Assembly: GCA_002212985.1 (NCBI GenBank)
Contig: NBMY01000143.1
Coordinates: forward strand, 1 to 64,000
DNA: 64,000 nucleotides
Source: Sphingobacteriales bacterium TSM_CSS
GTDB lineage: Bacteria > Bacteroidota > Bacteroidia > Chitinophagales > UBA2359
Reading direction: 5' to 3'
In this document: piece after piece, positions 35,745-42,869 of the stretch
Layout: each line of letters begins with the position of its first letter
Numbering within the stretch: the stretch's first letter is position 1
Position numbers and translations under genes: made by a program
The notes under the pieces: model-generated
Told to the model about the DNA's origin: nothing
The model's input: only the letters and a program-made list of their open reading frames with translations
The model's database searches: none

Positions 35745-35776
35745 TTTGGAGATTTGGGCGCAAGGTATTATCTTTG
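35745..35776 (+). promoter_or_regulatory. tRNA-Met promoter
   Basis: TTTG at 35745-35748, 20 nt, then TATCTTTG at 35769-35776, matching the Bacteroidota -33/-7 consensus; the tRNA starts 12 nt later. Confidence 0.75.
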
Positions 35777-35787
35777 CGCCTCCAAAT

Positions 35788-35861
35788 GGCGAGGTAGCTC
35801 AGCCGGTTAGAGCGTCGGATTCATAACCCGGAGGTCACGGGTTCAATTCCCGTCCTCGCTA
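35788..35861 (+). tRNA. tRNA-Met (anticodon CAT), attachment site of tandem units
   Basis: Acceptor GGCGAGG/CCTCGCT, anticodon loop TTCATAA (anticodon 35822-35824), T-loop TTCAATT, discriminator A. Its last 16 bases plus one (35846-35862) recur exactly at 37347-37363 and with one mismatch at 38863-38879. Confidence 0.93.
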
Positions 35862-35862
35862 C
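35846..35862. repeat. Core att repeat 1 (within tRNA-Met)
   Basis: ATTCCCGTCCTCGCTAC, the 3' end of tRNA-Met plus one base. Confidence 0.8.
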
Positions 35863-35866
35863 TATG

Positions 35867-35940
35867 CCGCCGGAAATCCTTTGTATATAAGGGTTTTCGG
35901 CGGTTCTTTAAAAAGTCTGCCAAAAATCTGCCTTTTGGCA
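35867..35940. repeat. Left-end structures of unit 1
   Basis: CCGCCGGAAA (35867-35876) pairs with TTTTCGGCGG (35894-35903), one G-T wobble. Next to it, CTGCCAAAA (35917-35925) pairs with TTTTGGCAG (35933-35941), so two hairpins lie side by side. The first 250 bp of the unit are almost identical in unit 2. Confidence 0.65.
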
Positions 35941-36003
35941 GGGCATTACAGCAAGGTTGCACTACAATTAAACCTGCTGTAAAATGGAACATACAAAAGA
36001 ACG

Positions 36004-36345
36004 TTACACGCCGCCAAAAATAGTGCAAATAAAAAACGGTTTGGCAACCGCGTGGCGCAATACTACCAGTGCGGTACGTTCACTTACCAATAAATTATTT
36101 TTAATGTTTGGACTTATAAGCCGTTGCATGTTGCGGTGGGTAATTGATATACCTTGCTGTTTTACGTAGTTAGTAAGGGCTGTTTTGTCGCCATGCAGCG
36201 AATGTACATTTAGTATGTTTTGCAGTTGCTTGCTCAATACAATACGTAAAATGTTTTCTTTTTCGCGTGTTTTGCTGCCGGTTACAAGGTCATTAATTAC
36301 CTCAAACCGGCAAGGTTGAATGTTATTTTTGCTGTTTCCTTTCAT
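36004..36345 (-). CDS. Leftward 113-aa protein of unit 1, unknown
   Basis: I do not recognise a family. The 113-residue product is basic and helical: a short polar N-terminus (MKGNSKNNIQPCRFEVIND), a charged helix (TREKENILRIVLSKQLQNIL) and a second helical region (TALTNYVKQQG...HRNMQRLIS) that could be a helix-turn-helix. Compared with unit 2, most base differences fall on third codon positions of this frame (e.g. TCG/TCT, CTG/CTA, ACA/ACC, GCC/GCG, TAC/TAT), with only about six amino-acid changes, so the frame is real and under selection. It is transcribed divergently from the XRE gene. The stop at 36004 depends on an A-run one base shorter than in unit 2. Confidence 0.65.
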   Translation of the reverse strand: MKGNSKNNIQPCRFEVINDLVTGSKTREKENILRIVLSKQLQNILNVHSLHGDKTALTNYVKQQGISITHRNMQRLISPNIKNNLLVSERTALVVLRHAVAKPFFICTIFGGV

Positions 36346-36363
36346 TTTTAAATAAAGTTTCGT

Positions 36364-36371
36364 TAATTTTG
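36364..36371 (+). promoter_or_regulatory. -7 element of the unit 1 XRE gene (candidate)
   Basis: TAATTTTG matches TAnnTTTG in the divergent intergenic region; unit 2 has TATTTTTG at the corresponding place (37866-37873). The distance to the start codon (about 100 nt) is long. Confidence 0.35.
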
Positions 36372-36471
36372 TCTATCTTAATGGCGAAAAGTAAAGTAAC
36401 TTTATTTTATTAAGCAACTTTGTTGAGCAAATAAATTTACATATTTTTATCACTAAACTAAGAGAGTTAAA

Positions 36472-36789
36472 ATGAATCACGGAAATAGGTTGAGAAAATT
36501 ATTAGTCACTCTTTACATTGAAAAGCAAGAGTTGGCTAAAAGACTAAATGTTTCACCGTCAAACATTAGTCATTATTTAAAGGAGCATACTTTTTCACAA
36601 GCAAGAATTGAAAAAGTGTGTACTGCATTAGGAATTACAGCAGAGCAGTTTTTAAATGAAGATGCGCAAATACTCAAAGAGCCAGAGTCGTTTTATTACT
36701 CTGAAAATGCCAGAATTGATTTATTAGAACAAATCATAAAGGAAAAAGAGCGTTTAATTCAAATATTATTAAAAAACCAAAAAGATTGA
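36472..36789 (+). CDS. XRE-family HTH regulator, unit 1
   Basis: The 105-residue protein has an N-terminal HTH_3 domain: ELAKRLNVSPSNISHYLKE (~21-39), the second and recognition helices of phage-repressor type. A linker follows, then a C-terminal coiled-coil helix (ARIDLLEQIIKEKERLIQILLKN) for dimerisation. It is the likely repressor of the divergent promoters. The secreted-protein gene starts 3 bp downstream, so they form an operon. The C-terminal half is nearly identical at DNA level to unit 2 while the N-terminal half has diverged. Confidence 0.85.
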   Translation: MNHGNRLRKLLVTLYIEKQELAKRLNVSPSNISHYLKEHTFSQARIEKVCTALGITAEQFLNEDAQILKEPESFYYSENARIDLLEQIIKEKERLIQILLKNQKD

Positions 36790-36792
36790 CAC

Positions 36793-37218
36793 ATGAAAAG
36801 AGCTGTTTTTATGTTTTTGTTGCTGTTTGCAGCTTCTTACATGTATGCCCAAGACGGCACCACTTGGGAGGAGTACAACTATATTAAAAAGGGTATAGCT
36901 GTACAGGCTGCAAATGGTTTGGATATTGAAAAGAAAGGGTACAAGGTAGAGAGTTACACCAGCTTTAAAGCCGGCCCGTTTTCTGTTACTTTTGATTATT
37001 TGCGCCGTACTTCTACCAAAAAAATTGCTGCTACAATTATAGGCGTTAGCGGTAGTACTTACAAAAAACCGGCGCTATTGTGTATGCCAAATTTAACGGC
37101 CGCGGGTGATGTTCAAGCGCAATGCTTCAAAGATATTGCGGTTTATTTTAGAGGCAGTGAGGAGTACATGATGGAGGTTTTAATGCGCTTGTACGCTTAC
37201 AGGACTTACTATGATTAG
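36793..37218 (+). CDS. Small secreted protein, unit 1, unknown function
   Basis: The 141-residue product has a clear signal peptide (MKRAVFMFLLLFAASYMYAQ). The mature ~120 residues begin DGTTWEEYNYIKKGIAVQAANG and include two conserved Cys (LLCMPN, AQCFKD) and a helical C-terminus (EVLMRLYAYRTYY). I recognise no family. It is not a T9SS cargo. Its first half is almost base-for-base identical to unit 2, while its second half differs, an uneven pattern that suggests recombination or diversification. Coupled to the XRE gene, it may be the effector or superinfection-type function of the unit (inference). Confidence 0.75.
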   Translation: MKRAVFMFLLLFAASYMYAQDGTTWEEYNYIKKGIAVQAANGLDIEKKGYKVESYTSFKAGPFSVTFDYLRRTSTKKIAATIIGVSGSTYKKPALLCMPNLTAAGDVQAQCFKDIAVYFRGSEEYMMEVLMRLYAYRTYYD

Positions 37219-37301
37219 CCTAATTTGGTGATAATGAGCGTATTATAACGCTGCAACTCTGCCAAAATTCTGGCAAAGTTTTTATTTTTATAATGCTGCA
37301 T

Positions 37302-37324
37302 GCCTTTATTTGTAAGGCTTTTTT
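37302..37324 (+). terminator. Terminator of unit 1
   Basis: GCCTT/AAGGC stem followed by TTTTTT, ending the XRE/secreted-protein operon. Confidence 0.65.
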
Positions 37325-37847
37325 ATAGCGGGGGTTGGTTGGGTGTATTCCCGTCCTCGCTACTATGCCGCCGAAAATCCTTTGTATATAAGGGTTTTCG
37401 GCGGTTCTTTAAAAAATCTGCCAAAAATCTGCCTTTTGGCAGGGCATTACAGCAAGGTTGCACTACAATTAAACCTGCTGTAAAATGGAACATACAAAAG
37501 AACGTTACACGCCGCCAAAAATAGTGCAAATAAAAAAACGGTTTGGCAACCGCGTGGCGCAATACTACCAGTGCGGTACGTTCATTTACCAATAAATTAT
37601 TTTTAATGTTTGGGCTTATAAGCCTTTGCATGTTGCGGTGTGTAATAGAAAAACCCTGCTGTTTTACATAGTTTGTAAGCGCGGTTTTGTCGCCATGTAG
37701 AGAATGTACATTTAGTATGTTTTGCAGTTGCTTGCTCAATGCAATACGTAAAATGTTTTCTTTTTCGCGTGTTTTGCTGCCGGTTACAATGTCATTAATT
37801 ACCTCAAACCGGCAAGGTTGAATATTATTTTTGCTGTTTACTTGCAT
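37323..37847 (-). CDS. Leftward protein of unit 2 (up to 174 aa), unknown
   Basis: Homologue of the 113-aa protein in unit 1 over its first ~105 residues (MQVNSKNNIQPCRFEVIND...). One extra A in an A-run near 37533 changes the frame, so the reading continues through the left-end hairpins and the core repeat into unit 1 to a stop at 37323. The extension is rich in basic residues (FLKNRRKPLYTKDFRRHSS) and is probably not selected as protein. The true end may be close to 37500. Confidence 0.55.
   Translation of the reverse strand: MQVNSKNNIQPCRFEVINDIVTGSKTREKENILRIALSKQLQNILNVHSLHGDKTALTNYVKQQGFSITHRNMQRLISPNIKNNLLVNERTALVVLRHAVAKPFFYLHYFWRRVTFFCMFHFTAGLIVVQPCCNALPKGRFLADFLKNRRKPLYTKDFRRHSSEDGNTPNQPPL
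37347..37363. repeat. Core att repeat 2 (junction of units 1 and 2)
   Basis: Exact 17-bp copy of the tRNA-Met 3' end, ATTCCCGTCCTCGCTAC. Confidence 0.8.
37485..37595 (+). CDS. Possible 36-aa peptide at the left end of unit 2
   Basis: A short plus-strand frame, MEHTKERYTPPKIVQIKKRF..., ends with a stop at 37593. It overlaps the leftward gene on the other strand. In unit 1 the same frame is shifted by one missing A. The basic, helical content is compatible with a tiny DNA-binding peptide, but the near-identity of the two units here gives no codon-level test. Confidence 0.25.
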   Translation: MEHTKERYTPPKIVQIKKRFGNRVAQYYQCGTFIYQ

Positions 37848-37984
37848 TTTTTAATAAAGTTTCGTTATTTTTGTCTTGTTTAATGTCGCAAGGAATGGCG
37901 CAAAGTAAAGGCAAATAAATAAGTTGCGCAGCTTTTCTTACGCAATTTATTACATTTTTATTATCCTAAAATAAACGAGTTAAA

Positions 37985-38302
37985 ATGAACCACGGAAACA
38001 GGCTGAAACATTTGTTAGTGATGCTTAATATTAAGCGGCAAGAATTGGCTAAAAGGCTGAATGTTGCACCGTCTAATATTAGCCATTACTTGAAAGAACA
38101 TACATTTTCAGAATCAAGGCTTGAAAAGGTATGTGAGGCAATAGGGGTAACGCAAGAGGAGTTTTTGAATGAAGATGCGCAAATACACAAAGAGCCAGAG
38201 TCTTTTTATTACTCTGAAAATGCCAAAATTGATTTATTAGAACAAATCATAAAGGAAAAAGAGCGTTTAATTCAAATATTACTAAAAAACCAAAAAGATT
38301 AA
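37985..38302 (+). CDS. XRE-family HTH regulator, unit 2
   Basis: The 105-residue paralogue of the unit 1 regulator. The recognition-helix region is PSNISHYLKEHTFS in both; substitutions concentrate in helix 1 and in the segment after the HTH (e.g. ESRLEKVCEAIGVTQEEF). The C-terminal coiled coil is identical except for one residue. The secreted-protein gene begins 3 bp after its stop. Confidence 0.85.
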   Translation: MNHGNRLKHLLVMLNIKRQELAKRLNVAPSNISHYLKEHTFSESRLEKVCEAIGVTQEEFLNEDAQIHKEPESFYYSENAKIDLLEQIIKEKERLIQILLKNQKD

Positions 38303-38305
38303 CAC

Positions 38306-38734
38306 ATGAAAAGAGTTGTTTTTATGTTTTTGTTGCTGTTTGCAGGTTCTTGCATGTATGCGCAAGACGGTACCACGTGGGAAGAGTACAACTATATTAA
38401 AAAGGGTATAGCTGTACAGGCTGCAAATGGTTTGGATATTGAAAAGAAAGGGTATAAGGTAGAGAGTTACACCAGCTTTAAAGCGGGGCCGTTTTCTTTT
38501 ACTTTTGATAATTTGCGCCGTACTACTCAAAACAACCAGCTTGCAGCTACAATAGTAGCCGTTGCCGGTACTACTTACAGAAAACCGGCGCTGTTTTGTT
38601 TGCCAAATTTAACGGCGCCTGCCGATGTTCAGGAGCAATGTTTAAAAGATATTACCGGGTATTTTAGAGGGCAAGAACGGTATTTAATTGAAGTGCTTAT
38701 GCGTATGTATGCTTTTAGAACTTGTAACGAATAG
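38306..38734 (+). CDS. Small secreted protein, unit 2, unknown function
   Basis: The 142-residue paralogue has signal peptide MKRVVFMFLLLFAGSCMYAQ. The mature N-terminal ~50 residues are nearly identical to unit 1 and the C-terminal half differs (LRRTTQNNQLAATIVAVAGTTYRKPALFCLPN). The two Cys of the mature part are conserved. No known family. Confidence 0.75.
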   Translation: MKRVVFMFLLLFAGSCMYAQDGTTWEEYNYIKKGIAVQAANGLDIEKKGYKVESYTSFKAGPFSFTFDNLRRTTQNNQLAATIVAVAGTTYRKPALFCLPNLTAPADVQEQCLKDITGYFRGQERYLIEVLMRMYAFRTCNE

Positions 38735-38817
38735 CGCATTATGTTGATAATGAGTGTATTATAACGCTGCAAATCTGCCAAAATTCTGACAAAGTTTTTA
38801 TTTTTATAATGCTGTAT

Positions 38818-38840
38818 GCCTTTTTTTTTAAGGCTTTTTT
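38818..38840 (+). terminator. Terminator of unit 2
   Basis: GCC(TT)/(AA)GGC stem with a T-run, the counterpart of 37302-37324. Confidence 0.55.
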
Positions 38841-38862
38841 GTAGTGGGGGTAGGTTGGGTAT

Positions 38863-38879
38863 ATTCCAGTCCTCGCTAC
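38863..38879. repeat. Core att repeat 3 (outer boundary)
   Basis: ATTCCAGTCCTCGCTAC, one mismatch to the tRNA-Met 3' end; the right boundary of the array. Confidence 0.75.
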
Positions 38880-38884
38880 AAAAC

Positions 38885-38917
38885 AAAGCCCCGAACCGCA
38901 ATGGTTTCGGGGCTTTT
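38885..38917. terminator. Terminator after the satellite array
   Basis: AAAGCCCCGAA/TTCGGGGCTTT stem with A and T runs on either side; serves the minus-strand gene at 38933 and probably, before insertion, tRNA-Met. Confidence 0.75.
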
Positions 38918-38932
38918 GCCTTTTAGAGGCGC

Positions 38933-39559
38933 TTAAAAATCGAGCGGTTTAAAGTTTTTAAAATAGCCGTTCATTTGCACTTTGAGTTTTAGCCGTTCAA
39001 TTTCAATTACCTTTGGCACAATTTGCCGCAGATGTTCCAGTATAAACTGCTGCCGTTCATATTCGGCAGGCAGTTGCAATAGGGCATATTCCTGTTCCAA
39101 ATCAAATCCAATATGGTGGGCAATGGTAAAACTGTGGTAATCGGGAAAAGTTTTTTGAATGCGGAGGGTTTCATACAATTGCTCTACCAACTGTTTAACG
39201 TTCATTTCGGTTACTACATCGGGTTGGCTGTTGTCTTCGTGCATAATTACCTCGCCGCCGGCGTATAGGCGGTTTGGCATTGTATTAAAAAATTGCTTTA
39301 CTTCAAAAACCTGCATCCCAAAGGCGGTAATATCCATTTCTCCTTCGGGATAGTAGCGCTCTACCGATGTTACACGCATTTCGGTGCCAAAACTGGCCAC
39401 TTCGTTGTTAATGTAGGCAGGTATGCCAAAAGTAGTTTCACGGGCAATAGCCTCTGAAATGAGTTGGCGGTAGCGCGGCTCAAAAATATGCAAATTGAGT
39501 TTTTCGCCCGGGTACACCACCATGTTGAGTGGAAAGAGCGGTAAGAGTTTGGTTTCCAT
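38933..39559 (-). CDS. LON peptidase N-terminal (substrate-binding) domain protein
   Basis: The 208-residue protein begins LLPLFPLNMVVYPGEKLNLHIFEPRYRQL, the signature of the Lon substrate-binding domain; no ATPase or protease domain follows. Stand-alone Lon-N proteins are widespread, of unclear function, and may bind unfolded proteins. Confidence 0.88.
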   Translation of the reverse strand: METKLLPLFPLNMVVYPGEKLNLHIFEPRYRQLISEAIARETTFGIPAYINNEVASFGTEMRVTSVERYYPEGEMDITAFGMQVFEVKQFFNTMPNRLYAGGEVIMHEDNSQPDVVTEMNVKQLVEQLYETLRIQKTFPDYHSFTIAHHIGFDLEQEYALLQLPAEYERQQFILEHLRQIVPKVIEIERLKLKVQMNGYFKNFKPLDF

Positions 39560-39644
39560 GCCGAAAATACCGCAATGGTATGGTTAAGTTTTAAGAAAGC
39601 AGGCAATATTCAACAACAGGCGCAACCATGTTTTAGTGGCTTGG

Positions 39645-42221
39645 TTACCCGTCTTTAAACAGTTTTTTTACCACTGTACCGTTGTTGGTTTTGAGTTGCA
39701 ACAATAACACACCGTTTGGCAATTGGTTCAGAGGCAGCCTGTAGCCTTGTGGCGGCAGTTGTTTTTGGGTAACCAAAATTTGCCCCCAAATGTTCGTAAC
39801 ACTAAGTTCATACACCTGCAAACTGTTGTATTGCAGCCATACTTCGGTAGTGGCGGGGTTGGGGTACAGGGTTATGTTGAGCAGGTTGCCGCCGGTTGGT
39901 GTTACAATGCCGGTTGTATCGCAGTTTTCTACCATTACCAAGTAATGATGCACCAAGCCATACCCGCCAATGGGCGAGTACTCACGCAGCACGTACAGTG
40001 TGGTGGTATCGGGCGATGCCCAGGAGTAGTTGCAACCTATATCGGAACAACTTAAACCTTCGGCGGGCAGCCATTCATACAGGGTTTCAAATATCCATGG
40101 AACGCCAATTTGTACGCTGTCGTTTTTGCAAAGAAGAAGGGTATCGGCAGTGCCGCACTCGCCCAGAGTCCAGGTTGTTACACCGCCGTAGTTAAGGGCT
40201 TCGCAAGTGTTGCCGTAGGTTACAAAATTACAGCCGCAAACGGGCATATACACATCGGGGCAGCCTACTGTAAGGTCTATGAGCGAGGTATCTACACAAA
40301 CGCTGCCGTTGCTGCCGCAGGGCCACACGTTTATGGAGTAATGGTAGTAGTTGTGCTCCATGCCCAGCGTATAAAAAGTGTGCAGCGTGTAGGTGGTGGC
40401 AGTAGTTGGAGCAACGGTTATGTTGTAGCAGTTTTCGCAACCGCCGCCGCAGGCATCGGCACAACCGGTTATGTTGGTTGTTGGTGTCCAATCATATAAA
40501 ACATTGCCCTGCCAGCCTTCCATACCAATATCAATGCTGTCGCCGGCGCAAATATTGTACTCATAGTAGTAATCATTGCCGCAGGGAACAACGTTTATGG
40601 TATAGTGGTAGTAGTTGTGTTCCATGTTAAGGGTTAAGAAGGTGTGCAGGGTATAGGTGGTTGTAACTGTGGGAGCAACGGTAATATTATAGCAATTGAC
40701 ACAGTTGGTACCGCACATGGTAGCACAACCGGTTATATCGTTGGTAGGTGTCCAGTCATAGAACATATTACCTTGCAGTATATCCTGCCCAATGCTAATA
40801 CTTTCACCGGGGCAAATATCAAATTCAAAATAGTAATCGTTGCCGGTGTTGCAAGCGCCCTGAGTCCAGGAAGTTACGCCGCCGTAGTAGTAGGCAAAGC
40901 ACCAGTTGTCGTAGGTAACATTGTTGCAGCCGCACACAGGGTCGTAAATTTCTATGCAAAAGATACCGGTATCAATTTGGTCGGGGTTAATGCAATCCTG
41001 ACAGTTTACGGGGCCGTAAAGTTCAATAAAATCTTCGCCGCAGCCGGTCAATACATCGGTAACATGCAGTTCTATATACTCATTGCTAAGGGTAAGGAAG
41101 GTTTCTACACCTTCGGGCAAAATAACCCCTCCCATAGTGCTAAAATATGCCTGCCCTGTGCTTCCGGTTACGGTAAGTCCAACGGTATAAGTACCATCGC
41201 CGTTGCAATTGGGCGGCGAAGTAATGGCTACATGCGGAACCTCAAAGGTAATAAGCAACTGCGATTGTGGCGTAACGGGAGAAATTACATAACAGCCGCC
41301 CGACAGGTTGAGTTGTGCCAGCGAAGTTGCGGTTAAATCGGGGGCATCTGCATTGCTGTAAATAATGGCTCTTGTATAAAAAGTTCCGTCGCCCAGAGGT
41401 GTAAAATCTACGGTGGTGTTGGCGCTGAACGGAACGACAATGTTGCCATCGGTATCGGTAACAAAAACGCGCAAAGAATACCCCGACGGGGGCGTTGCCG
41501 GCAATACTGTCACATCAAAAACGGGCGGCAGTACGCCCCCGCCCAGGCAAACGGTGTTTTGCGGCAAAGTAACCGCTACTGTTCCGGGGTTGCAATTGCC
41601 TGCCGAACCGCTGCATAATGGCGTTGCGCTGCCAATAGTTTCAAAAAATGCCGGACAACCTGCGCCGGTTCCGCCGGCAAATCCGCCGAAGAAGCAAATT
41701 TGGTTTCCGGCGCAATCCATTACCGAAATCATGGCATCGGCACACAGGTTATCTTCTGGCAGGTTAAAGAAAACGGTTTCTCCGTTGTATTGGGTTTGGT
41801 AAACGGGGCCGCTGCATACATCATCGCAACTCCAGGTAAGCATATTGGCAAGCCAGGGCAGTGTGGTTGCAGGATTTTGGTTCTGACAGGCGTTTATGAC
41901 CACATCGGGCGAAGCTGCCACTCCATAATCTATAACTGCGGTAAAAAAATCGGACGGGCAGTTGCCGCCTGTAAAACCGCCTGTAGTACAATAAACCTCA
42001 GAACAGGTCATAACCGTACCGGGGTAATCGGGGCAAAGGGGTTGTGCCCAAGCTACCACTTGGCCGTTGTAGGTTCCGTAGTGTACCGCATCGAGGCAAT
42101 CATCGGTAAAAAGTCCGGTGAGTAAAGGTTCATTCACATCAAAACAAGAAGACTGTTGTGCGGCAATAGGTATCCAATTTGCCGAAACAACCAGCAAAAA
42201 CAATAAATATAGCTTTTTCAT
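39645..42221 (-). CDS. T9SS-secreted protein with two Kazal-type domains
   Basis: The 858-residue product has a signal peptide (cleaved near IAAQ), N-terminal Cys-rich segments (CxxxVxYGTYNGQVV and a repeat of it at ~145: VYQTQYNGETVFFNLP), and a beta-sandwich stretch. Two Kazal domains are present (DPVCGCNNVTYDNWC ~430; MPVCGCNFVTYGNTC ~660), along with W-x-P-x-x-GLSC-like modules and a T9SS sorting domain (LYPNPATTEVWLQ ... LPNGVLLLQLKTN). It is paralogous to the protein at 23775-25610, sharing module types in a different order. Confidence 0.85.
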   Translation of the reverse strand: MKKLYLLFLLVVSANWIPIAAQQSSCFDVNEPLLTGLFTDDCLDAVHYGTYNGQVVAWAQPLCPDYPGTVMTCSEVYCTTGGFTGGNCPSDFFTAVIDYGVAASPDVVINACQNQNPATTLPWLANMLTWSCDDVCSGPVYQTQYNGETVFFNLPEDNLCADAMISVMDCAGNQICFFGGFAGGTGAGCPAFFETIGSATPLCSGSAGNCNPGTVAVTLPQNTVCLGGGVLPPVFDVTVLPATPPSGYSLRVFVTDTDGNIVVPFSANTTVDFTPLGDGTFYTRAIIYSNADAPDLTATSLAQLNLSGGCYVISPVTPQSQLLITFEVPHVAITSPPNCNGDGTYTVGLTVTGSTGQAYFSTMGGVILPEGVETFLTLSNEYIELHVTDVLTGCGEDFIELYGPVNCQDCINPDQIDTGIFCIEIYDPVCGCNNVTYDNWCFAYYYGGVTSWTQGACNTGNDYYFEFDICPGESISIGQDILQGNMFYDWTPTNDITGCATMCGTNCVNCYNITVAPTVTTTYTLHTFLTLNMEHNYYHYTINVVPCGNDYYYEYNICAGDSIDIGMEGWQGNVLYDWTPTTNITGCADACGGGCENCYNITVAPTTATTYTLHTFYTLGMEHNYYHYSINVWPCGSNGSVCVDTSLIDLTVGCPDVYMPVCGCNFVTYGNTCEALNYGGVTTWTLGECGTADTLLLCKNDSVQIGVPWIFETLYEWLPAEGLSCSDIGCNYSWASPDTTTLYVLREYSPIGGYGLVHHYLVMVENCDTTGIVTPTGGNLLNITLYPNPATTEVWLQYNSLQVYELSVTNIWGQILVTQKQLPPQGYRLPLNQLPNGVLLLQLKTNNGTVVKKLFKDG

Positions 42222-42387
42222 AGCAAAAATGTTAGCGGGTTAGAAAATGGGCTTGCAGGTGGCAGTATGAGCAGCAAAAAGCGGGTTTTGGCTTGCATTT
42301 CCTGCTTTGCAAACCGAGTACAAATTTACCCATTTTGCGCCAATAACCTGTTTAAAACGAGCGCTTATTTTGGGGTTGAAAGGCAAA

Positions 42388-42426
42388 AAAAAAGATGGAC
42401 TGCCCTATAGGAAAGCCATCTTTTTA
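42388..42426. terminator. Terminator between the Kazal/T9SS and ArsC genes
   Basis: AAAGATGG/CCATCTTT stem with A-run before and T-run after. It is followed by ~80 bp without a gene. Confidence 0.65.
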
Positions 42427-42509
42427 CCGAAAGGTATTATGAAAAAAACTGAACTACAGCCTTTACTACTCAAAAGGAGGAATCGCTAATTCGGGTTTTC
42501 CGATTTGTA

Positions 42510-42869
42510 TTATTGCAGTTGCAAAACATCATTCGGATTATTGCATAAAATGGCCTTTGAGCCTCGTACTGCAATGGGCGCCTTTATTAAATCGGGATTT
42601 TTCATTAAAATATGCAACCAGCCTTCCGCATCAAAATCGCGCCCTTTAATGTTTTCCTGATAGTACGATTTTGATTTGTTGAGCAGGTCTTTGGGGCGTA
42701 AATCGAGCATGGCCAGCAACTGATGCCACATGGTGGCAGTTAACGGCGTTTTATGATACTCAACTTCCTTAACGTTTGCGGCAATGCTTTTAGCCAATGC
42801 CAGAACTTTTCGTGCCCGCACCGATTGCGGATTGTAATACAACATGATTTCGGCAGGATGCGTTTTCAT
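42510..42869 (-). CDS. ArsC/Spx-family protein
   Basis: The 119-residue protein has the thioredoxin-like fold of ArsC-type proteins: MLYYNPQSVRARKVLALAKS at the start and a C-terminal PIAVRGSKAILCNNP segment. The N-terminal active-site Cys of arsenate reductases is absent (NPQS in place of the Cys-containing loop), so arsenate reduction by the usual mechanism is unlikely. A Spx-like or uncharacterised role is more probable. The ATG at 42869 is chosen over one further upstream. Confidence 0.7.
   Translation of the reverse strand: MKTHPAEIMLYYNPQSVRARKVLALAKSIAANVKEVEYHKTPLTATMWHQLLAMLDLRPKDLLNKSKSYYQENIKGRDFDAEGWLHILMKNPDLIKAPIAVRGSKAILCNNPNDVLQLQ

Larger units (their letters stand above)
35846..37363. 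mobile_element. Tandem satellite unit 1 (~1.5 kb) at tRNA-Met
   Basis: Bounded by 17-bp copies of the tRNA-Met 3' end (35846-35862 and 37347-37363). From left to right it holds: an inverted repeat next to the core (35867-35903), a TCTGCCAAAAATCTG site (35916-35930), a leftward gene (36004-36345), an XRE regulator (36472-36789), a small secreted protein (36793-37218), a TCTGCCAAAATTCTG site (37258-37272) and a terminator (37302-37324). It encodes no recombinase. Its period of 1501 bp nearly matches unit 2 (1516 bp). Confidence 0.75.
37347..38879. mobile_element. Tandem satellite unit 2 (~1.5 kb) at tRNA-Met
   Basis: Bounded by the core repeats at 37347-37363 (exact) and 38863-38879 (one mismatch). 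Gene order, end hairpin (37368-37404), left TCTGCCAAAAATCTG site (37417-37431) and right TCTGCCAAAATTCTG site (38774-38788) all repeat unit 1. Ordinary chromosomal sequence starts right after the third core. Confidence 0.75.

Noticed and set aside
36472-38302. Immunity-type divergence of the DNA-recognition helix of the two XRE regulators
   Set aside because: The recognition helix (PSNISHYLKE) is identical in both units; the differences fall elsewhere in the N-terminal half, so a change of operator specificity is not supported.
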